A stretch of DNA of 64,000 nt. It comes from Sphingopyxis sp. HIX (lineage in GTDB: Bacteria > Pseudomonadota > Alphaproteobacteria > Sphingomonadales > Sphingomonadaceae). Where the stretch lies: assembly GCF_001468285.1 (NCBI RefSeq), contig NZ_LNSB01000004.1, positions 1-64,000 of the forward strand, given 5' to 3'. Numbering within the stretch: position 1 is the stretch's first letter; each line of letters starts with the position of its first letter. Below the pieces are notes generated by a model that was not told where the DNA came from, made no database searches, and saw only the letters and a program-made list of their open reading frames with translations. Shown one piece after another: positions 35,623 through 47,286 of this stretch. The translations under genes were made by a program, and so were the position numbers.

Positions 35623-36417
35623 ATGACTCAGCGTCCCACCCTGCGCGCCTCGACGCGCCTGCTCGCCGCCGCCCTTGTGATCACCCCCCTGCTCGCCGCC
35701 TGCGGCGGGGGCAGCGGCGTCAAAAAGGACACGCGCTATGTCGCGCGCGACGTGAGCACGCTGTACCGCGCGGCGCAGGACCGGCTCGACCGCCAGCAAT
35801 ATGGCCTCGCGGCGGCGCTGTTCGACGAGGTCGAGCGCCAGCACCCCTATTCGCCCTGGGCGCGCCGTGCGCAGCTGATGAGCAGCTTCAGCTACTATAT
35901 GGACCGCGAATATACCCCGGCGATCGAGGCGGCGCAGCGCTTCCTGGCGATCCACCCGGGCAACAAGGACGCGCCCTATGCCTATTATCTGATCGGGCTC
36001 AGCTATTATGAGCAGATCAGCGACGTCACCCGCGACCAGAAGATCACGCAGCAGGCGCTCGCCGCGCTGGGCGAGGTGATCCGCCGCTATCCCGACAGCC
36101 GCTACGCCGCCGACGCGCGGCTGAAGGTCGACCTGGTGCAGGACCATCTCGCGGGCAAGGAGATGGAGATCGGGCGTTTCTACCAGCGCAGCTCGAACTG
36201 GCTCGCCGCGTCGATCCGCTTCCGCGAAGTGACCGAGAAGTTCCAGACGACCAGCCACACGCCCGAGGCGCTCTATCGCCTGACCGAATGCTATCTGGCA
36301 TTGGGCGTGCCCGCGGAGGCGAAGAAGTCGGCCGCGGTGCTCGGCGCCAACTATCCGGGCAGCGAATGGTATGAGCGCGCGTACAAGCTGATGCAGCGGC
36401 ACGCGCCGACGGCCTGA
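35623..36417 (+). CDS. bamD: Outer membrane protein assembly factor BamD
   Basis: BamD (ComL/YfiO), 264 residues, an essential lipoprotein of the BAM complex that inserts beta-barrels. The signal peptide ends in the lipobox LLAAC (Cys about 26). TPR repeats follow: LYRAAQDRLDRQQYGLAAALFDEVERQHPYSPWARRAQLM in outline, EYTPAIEAAQRFLAIHPGN, ALAALGEVIRRYPDSRYAADA and the last TPR with FQTTSHTPEALYRL. It stands before recN, a common alphaproteobacterial pairing. Confidence 0.95.
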   Translation: MTQRPTLRASTRLLAAALVITPLLAACGGGSGVKKDTRYVARDVSTLYRAAQDRLDRQQYGLAAALFDEVERQHPYSPWARRAQLMSSFSYYMDREYTPAIEAAQRFLAIHPGNKDAPYAYYLIGLSYYEQISDVTRDQKITQQALAALGEVIRRYPDSRYAADARLKVDLVQDHLAGKEMEIGRFYQRSSNWLAASIRFREVTEKFQTTSHTPEALYRLTECYLALGVPAEAKKSAAVLGANYPGSEWYERAYKLMQRHAPTA

Positions 36418-36477
36418 TCTGCCGACTTGCGCTTTGCGGGCATAGATTCGCATTTTGTTCTGGGGTAAGGGCAGGCC

Positions 36478-38148
36478 ATGCTGACGGCGCTGTCCATCGC
36501 CAATATCGTCCTGATCGAACGGCTCGACCTCGATTTCGCGGCCGGGCTCGGCGTGCTCACCGGCGAGACTGGGGCGGGCAAGTCGATCCTGCTCGACGCG
36601 CTGGGGCTCGCGCTCGGCGCGCGCGCCGACAGCGCGCTGGTGCGGCAGGGCAGCGACAAGGCGCAGGTGACCGCGAGCTTTGCGCCGCCCGCCGCGGCGA
36701 CGCCGCTCGGCAGGCTGCTTGCTGAAAACGACATCGAGATTGAGGCGGGCGAACCGTTGCTGATCCGCCGCACGCTCAAGGCCGATGGCGGCAGCCGCGC
36801 CTTCTTGAACGACCAGCCCTGTTCGGCGGCGCTGCTGCGCGAGGTCGGCGGGCATCTCGTCGAGATCCACGGCCAGCACGACGACCGCGGCCTGCTCGCG
36901 CCCGCGGGGCACCGCGCGCTTCTCGACACCTATGGCCGCTGCGACAGCGCGGCGGTCGCCGCGGCGCACGGCGAATGGCGCGGCGCCGAGGCGCGGCTGG
37001 CGGCGGCGCGGGGCGCGCTCGACGAGGCCGAGCGCGACCGCGAGTGGCTGGAGCATTGCGTCGCCGAACTGACCGCGCTGGCGCCGCAGCCGGGCGAAGA
37101 AGCCGAACTCGCCGAGGCGCGCAGCACGATGCAGAAGGGCGAGCGCATCGCCGCCGACATGGGCGCGATCATGGCGGCGTTCGAGGGCAGCGACAGTGGT
37201 CCTGCGCAGCTGCGCGGCGCGGCGCGGCGGCTCGACCGGCTCGCGGGCGACCATCCCTTGCTCGCCGAGGCGCTGGCGGGGCTCGACCGCGCGATCATCG
37301 AGGCGGACGAGGCCGAGCAAAGGCTGGTCGAGGCGGCGCGCGCGCTCGAATATGACCCCGCGCGGCTCGAGGAGACCGAGACGCGATTGTTCGACCTCCG
37401 CGCGATGGCGCGCAAACATCATGTCCAGCCCGACGAACTCGCGACGCTCGCGGGCGACCTCGCGGCGCGGCTCGACGCGATCGAAGGCGGCAGCGAAGGC
37501 CTCGCCAAGCTCGAGGCCGAGGTCGCGGCGAAGGCCGCGGCCTATACCCACGCTGCGACCGCGCTGTCCGATGCGCGCAGCAAGGCCGCGGCGCGGCTCG
37601 ACAAGGCGGTGGCGGGCGAACTGGTGCCGCTGAGGCTCGACGCCGCGCGCTTCCAGACGCTCGTCGAGCGCCTGCCCGCCGAACGCTGGGGCGAGGGCGG
37701 CATGGACCGCGTCGAATTCCTCATCTCGACCAACCCCGGCGCGCCCTTCGCGCCGCTGATCAAGATCGCGTCGGGCGGCGAATTGTCGCGCTTCATCCTC
37801 GCCTTGAAGGTCGCGCTCGCCGAAGAGGGCGGTGCCGACACGATCATCTTCGACGAGATCGACCGCGGCGTCGGCGGCGCGGTGGCGAGCGCGATCGGGG
37901 AACGACTGGCCAAGCTCGCGAGCGGCGCCAAGCAGTTGCTCGCGGTCACCCACAGCCCGCAGGTCGCGGCGAAAGGCGCGGCGCATTTCCTGATCGCCAA
38001 GTCGAGCCAGGGCACGGTCACCCGCACCGGCGTTCGGGCCCTCGACGAAAGCGAACGCCGCGAAGAAATCGCGCGCATGCTTTCGGGGGCGGAAGTGACC
38101 GACGAAGCAAGGGCGCAGGCCGAGCGGTTGCTGGAGACCGTTGGGTGA
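36478..38148 (+). CDS. recN: DNA repair protein RecN
   Basis: RecN, 556 residues, the SMC-like ATPase of recombinational double-strand break repair. Walker A GETGAGKS is at residues 28-35 and the N-terminal ATPase half ends near HGQHDDRGLL. A long coiled coil (about 165-385) rich in Ala, Glu and Arg follows. The C-terminal half has the ABC signature KIASGGELSRFILALK, Walker B DTIIFDEIDRGVGG and the H-loop LLAVTHSPQVA. It starts 60 bp after bamD. A palindromic element begins 21 bp after its stop. Confidence 0.96.
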   Translation: MLTALSIANIVLIERLDLDFAAGLGVLTGETGAGKSILLDALGLALGARADSALVRQGSDKAQVTASFAPPAAATPLGRLLAENDIEIEAGEPLLIRRTLKADGGSRAFLNDQPCSAALLREVGGHLVEIHGQHDDRGLLAPAGHRALLDTYGRCDSAAVAAAHGEWRGAEARLAAARGALDEAERDREWLEHCVAELTALAPQPGEEAELAEARSTMQKGERIAADMGAIMAAFEGSDSGPAQLRGAARRLDRLAGDHPLLAEALAGLDRAIIEADEAEQRLVEAARALEYDPARLEETETRLFDLRAMARKHHVQPDELATLAGDLAARLDAIEGGSEGLAKLEAEVAAKAAAYTHAATALSDARSKAAARLDKAVAGELVPLRLDAARFQTLVERLPAERWGEGGMDRVEFLISTNPGAPFAPLIKIASGGELSRFILALKVALAEEGGADTIIFDEIDRGVGGAVASAIGERLAKLASGAKQLLAVTHSPQVAAKGAAHFLIAKSSQGTVTRTGVRALDESERREEIARMLSGAEVTDEARAQAERLLETVG

Positions 38149-38169
38149 TCCACCGGGCAAATCCGAAAA

Positions 38170-38300
38170 CCCCTCCTCTTCAGAGGAGGGGCAGCGAGAC
38201 TTGGTCCGGCGTAGCCGGGCCTAGTCGCAGCGGGGTGGTGCAATGAGCCGCGCGCGCTATCGCGCGCCACCACCCCAACCCCTCCTCTGAAGAGGAGGGG
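38170..38300. repeat. Palindromic element, full copy, upstream of DUF559 gene
   Basis: The 131-bp element is bounded by two 22-bp hairpins (arms CCCCTCCTCT/AGAGGAGGGG) that are exact reverse complements of each other, at 38170-38191 and 38279-38300. Inside are GCAGCGAGACTTGG and CCTAGTCGCAGCGGGGTGG, a weaker stem around GTA, and GGGGTGGTG pairing with CACCACCCC around GCGCGC runs. The same internal text recurs at 55950-55990. The right hairpin's AGGAGGGG lies 4 nt before the DUF559 ATG and is its only visible ribosome-binding site. Confidence 0.85.
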
Positions 38301-38304
38301 CTTT

Positions 38305-38696
38305 ATGGTTGAACGCCAAGTCATGCTCGCCCGCGCGGCCAAGATGCGCCGTGAACCGACGGAAGCCGAAAAACGGCTTTGGAGATATCTTTCCGGGGCG
38401 AAGCTGAGCGGTTTGAAGTTCCGCAGACAGGCGACCATCGGCGTCCGCATTGTTGATTTCTTCTGTCCATCGAAGGGCCTGATCGTAGAGATCGACGGCA
38501 TGACCCATGATCGCGAAAGCGATGTCGCGATGGACGGTCGGATGATGGCCCAATATGGCTATGCGACCATCCGGGTGACAAACGATGATGTGATCAGGAA
38601 TATGGACGGCGTGCTACGTCAGATAGAAATTATGGCGCATGGGCTGCAAGACCGATGGCCCCACCCCAGCCCCTCCCCTGAAGGGGAGGGGCTTTA

Positions 38697-38697
<1 letters not shown>
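38305..38697 (+). CDS. DUF559 (Vsr-like fold) endonuclease-domain protein
   Basis: A 130-residue protein of the DUF559 family, which has the very-short-patch-repair endonuclease-like PD-(D/E)xK fold. Candidate catalytic residues are E22 (PTEAEKRLW), D51 (IVDFFCP), E62 and D64 (LIVEIDG) and H68. Biological role is not established. The gene is bracketed by palindromic repeat sequence: the full element ends 4 nt before the ATG, and residues about 119-130 (HPSPSPEGEGL) plus the stop are encoded by a half copy of the same element. By eye its GC content is well below that of the flanking genes, suggesting separate ancestry. Its stop overlaps the next gene's GTG. Confidence 0.88.
38661..38696. repeat. 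Half copy of the palindromic element at the end of the DUF559 gene
   Basis: These 36 bp match 38270-38305 with three differences, two of which are compensatory in the hairpin (arms CCCCTCCCCT/AGGGGAGGGG). Both copies have the same orientation, 391 bp apart. Its GGAGGGG precedes the GTG of the next gene by 5 nt. Confidence 0.8.
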
Positions 38698-41940
<3,243 letters not shown>

Positions 41941-41953
41941 GTCACAAGCAAAT

Positions 41954-42044
41954 CCCGTTCGCCCTGAGCTTGTCGAAGGGCTGTTCTTCCTTCTTTCAAC
42001 GTTGCAAGTAAGGACGGTCCTTCGACAAGCTCAGGACAAACGGG
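41954..42044. repeat. Palindromic repeat after ligA
   Basis: Two inverted arms of about 33 bp with about five mismatches, each containing CTGAGCTTGTCGAAGG or its complement, flank a 25-bp AT-richer centre. This inverted pair is a familiar intergenic repeat type in sphingomonads. It could act as a transcription terminator for ligA. Confidence 0.75.
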
Positions 42045-42063
42045 GGAAGGGGAGCCCGGCTCG

Positions 42064-43233
42064 ATGGCAAAGCGTGACTATCTCGACCATCTGATGCGCG
42101 ATCTCGAATCGCATACCGAGGTGCGGCGGTTCGGCAGCGGCTGGCTGTCGGGTTTCTTCGCGCTGCTCTTTGCGATTGCCGGTTTCGGCATGGTGATCGC
42201 GCTGCGCTTTCCCGACTGGTTCGCGACCCCAGAACTCGAGATCGTAAAGGATTGGGGCGGCTTCCGCGGCGTCGTCCACCTCGTGCTGCTCGCGAGTTAC
42301 GCGCTCGCGCTGCTCAGCCTGTTGCTGCGGCCGCGCAAGGTGCTCGGCGCGACCGCGCTGATCATCGCGCTCGCCGCCGCGCTGATCGGCGGCGCCAATG
42401 TCCAGCCCGCAGAGACGCGCGACTGGGGCATTTTTTTCGGGCTCGACTTCTTCGTCGTGAACCTGCTGATCACCGGCTTCATGTTCGCGCCGCTCGAACG
42501 CGCCTTCCCGCACCGCCGCGCGCAGCGGCTGTTCCGCACCGAATGGCGCGAGGATCTCTTCTATTATCTCGTCAGCACGATGTTCGTGCAGGTGCTGGGC
42601 TTCCTTGCGCTGGCACCGCAGCAGTTCGTCAACGACCATACGAGCAACTGGGACGCGTTCCGCGCGGCGGTCGCCTCGCTGCCGTGGATCGTCCAGTTCC
42701 TGATCGTGCTCGTCGCGTCGGACGTGGTGCAATATTTCTTCCACCGCACCTTCCACCGCTACCCCTTCCTCTGGGGTTTCCACGCGGTGCACCACAGCGC
42801 GAAATCGATGGACTGGCTCGCGGGATCGCGGATGCATTTCATCGAGATCATCCTGCTCCGCGCGATCACCTCGCTGCCGCTCTTCACGCTGGGCTTCAGC
42901 CCCTCGGTGATGCAGGCCTATATCGGCTTCGTCTATGTCTGGTCGTCGCTGCTCCACGCCAATGTCGGGGGCAATTTCAATCGCCTCGGCCACTGGATCG
43001 CGACGCCGCGCTTCCACCACTGGCACCACGGGCTCGAGCGCGAGGCGTTCGACGTCAATTTTGCGATCCATTTCCCGTGGATCGACAAAATCTTCGGCAC
43101 CTTCCATTTGCCCAAGGACCGCTGGCCCGAAAATTACGGCATCCCCGAGGATGTGCCGAAGAGCTATTGGGGGCAACTCCTCTACCCCTGGACGCGGACG
43201 GGCAAGAAGACCGACGAGACGCCGGCGGAATAG
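42064..43233 (+). CDS. Sterol desaturase/fatty acid hydroxylase family membrane protein
   Basis: A 389-residue integral membrane di-iron enzyme of the fatty acid hydroxylase superfamily. About six hydrophobic segments precede the three His motifs: FHRTFH, HAVHHS and FHHWHHG. N-terminal extension residues 1-150 hold three further helices. It would hydroxylate or desaturate a lipid chain at the cytoplasmic membrane; the substrate is unknown. A second family member lies at 47283-48164. The Shine-Dalgarno GGGGAG lies 9 nt before the ATG, just after the repeat at 41954. Confidence 0.88.
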   Translation: MAKRDYLDHLMRDLESHTEVRRFGSGWLSGFFALLFAIAGFGMVIALRFPDWFATPELEIVKDWGGFRGVVHLVLLASYALALLSLLLRPRKVLGATALIIALAAALIGGANVQPAETRDWGIFFGLDFFVVNLLITGFMFAPLERAFPHRRAQRLFRTEWREDLFYYLVSTMFVQVLGFLALAPQQFVNDHTSNWDAFRAAVASLPWIVQFLIVLVASDVVQYFFHRTFHRYPFLWGFHAVHHSAKSMDWLAGSRMHFIEIILLRAITSLPLFTLGFSPSVMQAYIGFVYVWSSLLHANVGGNFNRLGHWIATPRFHHWHHGLEREAFDVNFAIHFPWIDKIFGTFHLPKDRWPENYGIPEDVPKSYWGQLLYPWTRTGKKTDETPAE

Positions 43234-43258
43234 AGTCGCGCAGAGGTCGTTCAGATTT

Positions 43259-43414
43259 GTTCATGCGGAGGCGCGGAGACGCGGAGACGCGGAGACGCGG
43301 AGAATGAAGAAAGAATGATTCGCGCAGAGGCGCCGAGGACGCAGAGAAGAGAGAAATGGGCGGCGAAGCCGCCAAACCTTTTTCTTCTCCGCGCCTCCGC
43401 GCCTCCGCGTGAAC
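43259..43414. repeat. Inverted repeat element with 8-bp tandem repeats in its left arm
   Basis: GTTCA(T)GCGGAGGCGCGGAG on the left pairs with its complement ending at 43414. The left arm contains 4.75 copies of an 8-bp unit (GCGGAGRC) at 43265-43302, while the right arm has fewer. A small perfect hairpin GGCGGC-GAA-GCCGCC lies at 43359-43373. With its flanks it fills the 233 bp between the desaturase and DUF2946 genes. Confidence 0.75.
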
Positions 43415-43466
43415 CATGAGGACGCGGCCGCTTGCCACCCGCTTTGGCAGGGCATAAAGGCCCCGC

Positions 43467-43856
43467 GTGGGCCTCCTCGCCGCCTTTCGCCGTCCGGGCA
43501 TCCTCCTCTTGCTGCCGCTTCTGCTCGCGCTCGCCGCGCGCATCCTCGTCGCGCCGGGCTGGATGATCGAGGTCGACGGCAGCGGGTCGATCACCGTGCG
43601 CGTCTGTTCGGACCCGGCCAACCCGGGCGCGACCATGACGATCCCGATCGAAAAAGCCGCGGGCCACGACGGCGAGGTGCAGCAGCATTGCCCGTGGGGG
43701 GCGCTCGCGGTCGCGCCGATCGTCCCCGCCGAACCCGCGCTGCCCGCCGCGCCCATGGCGGTCGAGCCGCTGCCGGTCGCGATCCCCGCGCTCGGTTTTG
43801 CCCCCGGCATCGCCTCGCCGCTGCCGCCGAGTACGGGACCACCCTCCTTCGCCTGA
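43467..43856 (+). CDS. DUF2946-like small secreted protein
   Basis: A 129-residue protein starting with GTG. A membrane-spanning or signal helix (LLLLPLLLALAARILV) is followed by a domain with ITVRVCSDPANPGATMTIPIE and QQHCPWGALA, the paired Cys and His residues typical of DUF2946 proteins, and a Pro/Ala-rich tail. DUF2946 genes often stand beside TonB receptors in copper-responsive loci, which suggests periplasmic metal binding; this is inferred. It precedes the TonB receptor by 71 bp. Confidence 0.7.
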   Translation: MGLLAAFRRPGILLLLPLLLALAARILVAPGWMIEVDGSGSITVRVCSDPANPGATMTIPIEKAAGHDGEVQQHCPWGALAVAPIVPAEPALPAAPMAVEPLPVAIPALGFAPGIASPLPPSTGPPSFA

Positions 43857-43927
43857 TCCAGCCTGAAACGACCGCCCGCGCCCCATGCGCGGCGCGGCCC
43901 CATGCCTGTATCCAGGGAAGATAGTCC

Positions 43928-45928
43928 ATGAAGAATCACGCACCCCGCGCGGCGCCCTTGCTCGCGCTCGCCTTCGCCCCGTTCGCCGTTCATGCCGAAG
44001 ATGCGGCCGACACGACGATCATCGTCACAGCGCCGCAGCTCACCGACGCCGCCGAGGCGCAGGTCGCCCGGACCCCCGGCGGCGCCGACGTCGTCGGCCA
44101 TGAAGATTATGCCGACAAGTCGATCATGTCCCTGCGCGACACGCTCGCCTTCTCGCCCGGCGTCTATCTCCAGCCGCGCTACGGGCAGGAGGTACGCATT
44201 TCGATCCGCGGCTCGGGGCTGTCGCGCGGTTTCCATATGCGTGGGCTGACGCTGCTCCAGGACGGGGTGCCGATCAACCTCGCCGACGACAATGGCGATT
44301 TCCAGGAGCTCGAGCCGATCTTCTTCGACCATATTGAAGTCTATCGCGGCGCGAATGCACTGCGCTTCGGCTCGGGCACGCTGGGGGGCGCGGTCAATGG
44401 CGTCACGCCGACCGGGCGCACCGCCGAGGGTTTTTATCTGCGCGGCGACATCGGCAGCTTCGACAGCTATCGCGGGCTTGTATCCGCGGGCGTCGCGGGG
44501 GACCGGGTCGACGCTTGGGGCGCGATCAGCGCCGACACGTCGGACGGCGACCGCGATCATGTGAAACGGCGGAGCTTCCGCTTCCACGGCAATGTCGGAC
44601 TGCAATTGAGCGAGGAGATCTCGACGCGCTTCTACGCCAGCTACAACGACATCGCGCAGGAAATCCCCGGCGCGCTGACCTACGCCCAGGCGCTGACCAC
44701 GCCGCGCATGGCGAGCGCCGCCGCGGTCGCGGGCGATCAGGCGCGCGACATCGTCTCGCTGCGGCTGCAGAACCGCACGCGCTTCGACTGGGGCGCCTTT
44801 CGCTTCGACGTCGGCGGTTTCGTCAATTCGAAATCGCTCTACCACCCGATCTTCCAGGTCATCGATCAGGATTCGGTCGATATCGGCGGCTTCTTCCGCG
44901 CCGATTATGCCAGCGGCCCGGTCGAGTTCACGCTGGGCGGCGAAATCCGCCGCGGCACCACCGACGCGCGGCAATATGTCAACATCGCCGGCCGGCGCGG
45001 CGCGCTGACCTTCGACGCCGACCAGAGTGCGCGCACCTCCAGCCTCTATGGCGAAGTGCGCGTGCGGCCGGCCGAACGGCTGACCCTGATCGCGGGTGGC
45101 GTCTATGCCGACGGTTTCCGCAAGCGCCGCGTCAACCTGTCGACCTCGCAAGACGGGCGGATCGACTTCGACGCCTTCTCGCCAAAATTCGGCTTGTTGT
45201 TCGAACCGTCGGCGAATGTGCAGCTCTTCGCCAATTACAGCCGTTCGGCCGAATTCCCGGGCTTCGGTGAGGTGTTCCAAAGTATCGGCACGCCGCCGAT
45301 CAGCCAGCTCGTCTCGACCATCCGTCCGCAGCGCGCCTGGACGGCCGAAGTCGGCACGCGCGGAAAGGCGGGGATCGTGCGCTGGGATCTCGCGCTCTAT
45401 CGCGCGGCGCTGACGGGCGAACTGCTGCAGTTCACCACCAGCACCAGCATCCCCGCGGCGACCTTCAACGCCGGCCGCACCCTGCACCAGGGCGTCGAGG
45501 CATCCGTCGAGATCGCCCCGACCAACTGGCTGCGCTTGCGGCAGGTCTATTCCTACAGCGACTTCCGCTTCCGGAATGACGCGGAGTTCGGTGACAACCG
45601 CCTGCCGGTCGTGCCGAAGCATGTCTACCGCGGCGAACTGCGCATCGGCACCGACGCGCTGCATGTTGCGCCGAATGTCGAATGGGTGCCCGATGGGCCG
45701 TTCGCCGATTATCGGAACCAGATCCGCACCCCAGGCTATGCGCTACTCGGCGTGACCGGCGGGATGAAGGTGACCGACGGCATCGACGCCTTCGTCGATG
45801 TCCGCAATATCACCGGCAAGAAGGCGATCGGCGACATCAGCGCGGCGATTGCGGCGACGCCGGCGTCGGCGATCTACTACCCCGTCGAACGCCGCGCGGT
45901 CTCCGCCGGCATTCGCGCGCGCTTCTGA
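43928..45928 (+). CDS. TonB-dependent outer-membrane receptor (metal/siderophore)
   Basis: A 666-residue receptor with a signal peptide (PLLALAFAPFAVHAE), TonB box-like TTIIVTAP, a plug (MSLRDTLAFSPGVYLQ, VRISIRGSGLSRGFHMRGLTLLQDGVPIN, ANALRFGSGTLGGAVNGVTP) and a barrel ending in Phe. The plug resembles FecA-type siderophore receptors. Its neighbours (DUF2946 protein and a His-rich PepSY protein) point to metal import, perhaps copper or iron; the substrate is not determined by sequence. Confidence 0.88.
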   Translation: MKNHAPRAAPLLALAFAPFAVHAEDAADTTIIVTAPQLTDAAEAQVARTPGGADVVGHEDYADKSIMSLRDTLAFSPGVYLQPRYGQEVRISIRGSGLSRGFHMRGLTLLQDGVPINLADDNGDFQELEPIFFDHIEVYRGANALRFGSGTLGGAVNGVTPTGRTAEGFYLRGDIGSFDSYRGLVSAGVAGDRVDAWGAISADTSDGDRDHVKRRSFRFHGNVGLQLSEEISTRFYASYNDIAQEIPGALTYAQALTTPRMASAAAVAGDQARDIVSLRLQNRTRFDWGAFRFDVGGFVNSKSLYHPIFQVIDQDSVDIGGFFRADYASGPVEFTLGGEIRRGTTDARQYVNIAGRRGALTFDADQSARTSSLYGEVRVRPAERLTLIAGGVYADGFRKRRVNLSTSQDGRIDFDAFSPKFGLLFEPSANVQLFANYSRSAEFPGFGEVFQSIGTPPISQLVSTIRPQRAWTAEVGTRGKAGIVRWDLALYRAALTGELLQFTTSTSIPAATFNAGRTLHQGVEASVEIAPTNWLRLRQVYSYSDFRFRNDAEFGDNRLPVVPKHVYRGELRIGTDALHVAPNVEWVPDGPFADYRNQIRTPGYALLGVTGGMKVTDGIDAFVDVRNITGKKAIGDISAAIAATPASAIYYPVERRAVSAGIRARF

Positions 45929-45939
45929 GGGGAAGGAGG

Positions 45940-47286
45940 ATGACCGACCGCAATCGCCTTCCGCTCTATCGCACGATCTGGCGCTGGCATTTCTACGCCG
46001 GGCTGTTCGTCATCCCCTTCGTCCTGATCCTTTCGGTGACGGGCGCGGCCTATCTGTTCAAGCCGCAACTCGACCGGTGGGAGGAGCGCGGCTGGCGGGG
46101 CCTGCCGACCGCGGGAGCGGTCGACGCCGATGCGCAGGTTGCCGCCGCGCTCGGCGATTTTCCGGGCGCCAGTTTTCATTATTACCGGATTCCCGAGGCG
46201 CCCGGCGACGCCGCGGTCGTCCATCTCGGCCTCTCCAACGGCACGATGCGCGACGTCGCGGTGTCGCCGCAGGGCGAAGTGATCGGCTCGGCCGATCCCG
46301 AGGGGCGGATTTCGGCGTGGCTCGCGAAAATCCATGGCAGCCTGCTGATCGGGCGCACCGGCGAGCTGATCGTTGAGCTCGTGGCGAACTGGGCGATCGT
46401 GATGATCCTGACCGGGCTTTACCTCTGGTGGCCGCGCGGGCGCGGGATGGCGGGGGTGGCCTGGCCGCGGCTGTCGCTCGGCGGCCGCACGGCGCTACGC
46501 GACTTCCACGCGGTGACCGGCTTCTGGGTGTCGGGGCTCGCGCTTGCCCTGCTGCTTACCGCGCTGCCGTGGACCGACGTCTGGGCGAGCGGCTTCCGCG
46601 CGCTCCGCGCCGAGATGGGCTGGGTGTCGGGCACGCAGGACTGGAAGAGCGGCGGCGATCATCACGCCGCGCACGACCATGATGCGATGGCGATGGCCGG
46701 TCATGGCGACCATGCGGCGCCCCTCGTTCCGCTCGCGCGGATCGTCGCGCTCGCCAAAGCCGAGCGCATGCCCGCCCCCGCGATCGTCCAGCCGCCCGGC
46801 GCGCCCAATCTCTTCGGGCCACCCAACGGCCGGGTCTGGACGCTGACGACGCAGACGCAGAATCGCCCGCTGGTGCGCAAGGTCGGCTACGACCCCGGGA
46901 CCGGCGCCGAAGTGTCGCGCAGTGGCTTTGCCGACAAGCATGGCATCGACCGCGCGGTCGGTTATGGCATCGCCTGGCACGAGGGGCAGTTGTTTGGCTG
47001 GGTCAACCAGCTGATCGGCGTCGCGACCGCGCTCGCACTGATCACGCTCGCCGTTTCGGGCTTGCTGATGTGGCGCCGCCGCAAGCCCGCGGATGCGCTC
47101 GGGGCGCCGCCACAGGTTCGCGACCCGGCGCGGCTGAAGGGCGTGGCGGCGATCCTGCTGGTCCTCGCCGCCTTGCTGCCCTTGCTCGCCGCCTCGCTGA
47201 TCCTGCTGTGGGCCGTGGAAAGGCTCGTCCTGCCGCGCCTCCCGCGCGCGGCGCGCTGGCTCGGGATCGGGCGCACGGCCGCCTAG
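45940..47286 (+). CDS. PepSY domain membrane protein with His-rich loop
   Basis: A 448-residue inner-membrane protein with helices at about 12-35, 145-165, 190-215, 350-375 and 400-425. It has PepSY-type periplasmic regions and conserved His in RTIWRWHFYAGLF, KIHGSLLIG and DFHAVTGFW. At about residues 238-258 the periplasmic loop carries a His/Asp cluster (DHHAAHDHDAMAMAGHGDH), a probable metal-binding patch. It begins 12 bp after the receptor gene, with GGAAGGAGG adjacent to the ATG. It probably processes the ligand delivered by the receptor, for example reducing or releasing metal. Its stop codon overlaps the convergent desaturase stop in CTAG. Confidence 0.87.
   Translation: MTDRNRLPLYRTIWRWHFYAGLFVIPFVLILSVTGAAYLFKPQLDRWEERGWRGLPTAGAVDADAQVAAALGDFPGASFHYYRIPEAPGDAAVVHLGLSNGTMRDVAVSPQGEVIGSADPEGRISAWLAKIHGSLLIGRTGELIVELVANWAIVMILTGLYLWWPRGRGMAGVAWPRLSLGGRTALRDFHAVTGFWVSGLALALLLTALPWTDVWASGFRALRAEMGWVSGTQDWKSGGDHHAAHDHDAMAMAGHGDHAAPLVPLARIVALAKAERMPAPAIVQPPGAPNLFGPPNGRVWTLTTQTQNRPLVRKVGYDPGTGAEVSRSGFADKHGIDRAVGYGIAWHEGQLFGWVNQLIGVATALALITLAVSGLLMWRRRKPADALGAPPQVRDPARLKGVAAILLVLAALLPLLAASLILLWAVERLVLPRLPRAARWLGIGRTAA

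Noticed and set aside
43265..43302. Tandem repeats as a CRISPR array
   Set aside because: Units are 8 bp without spacers and no cas gene is present.
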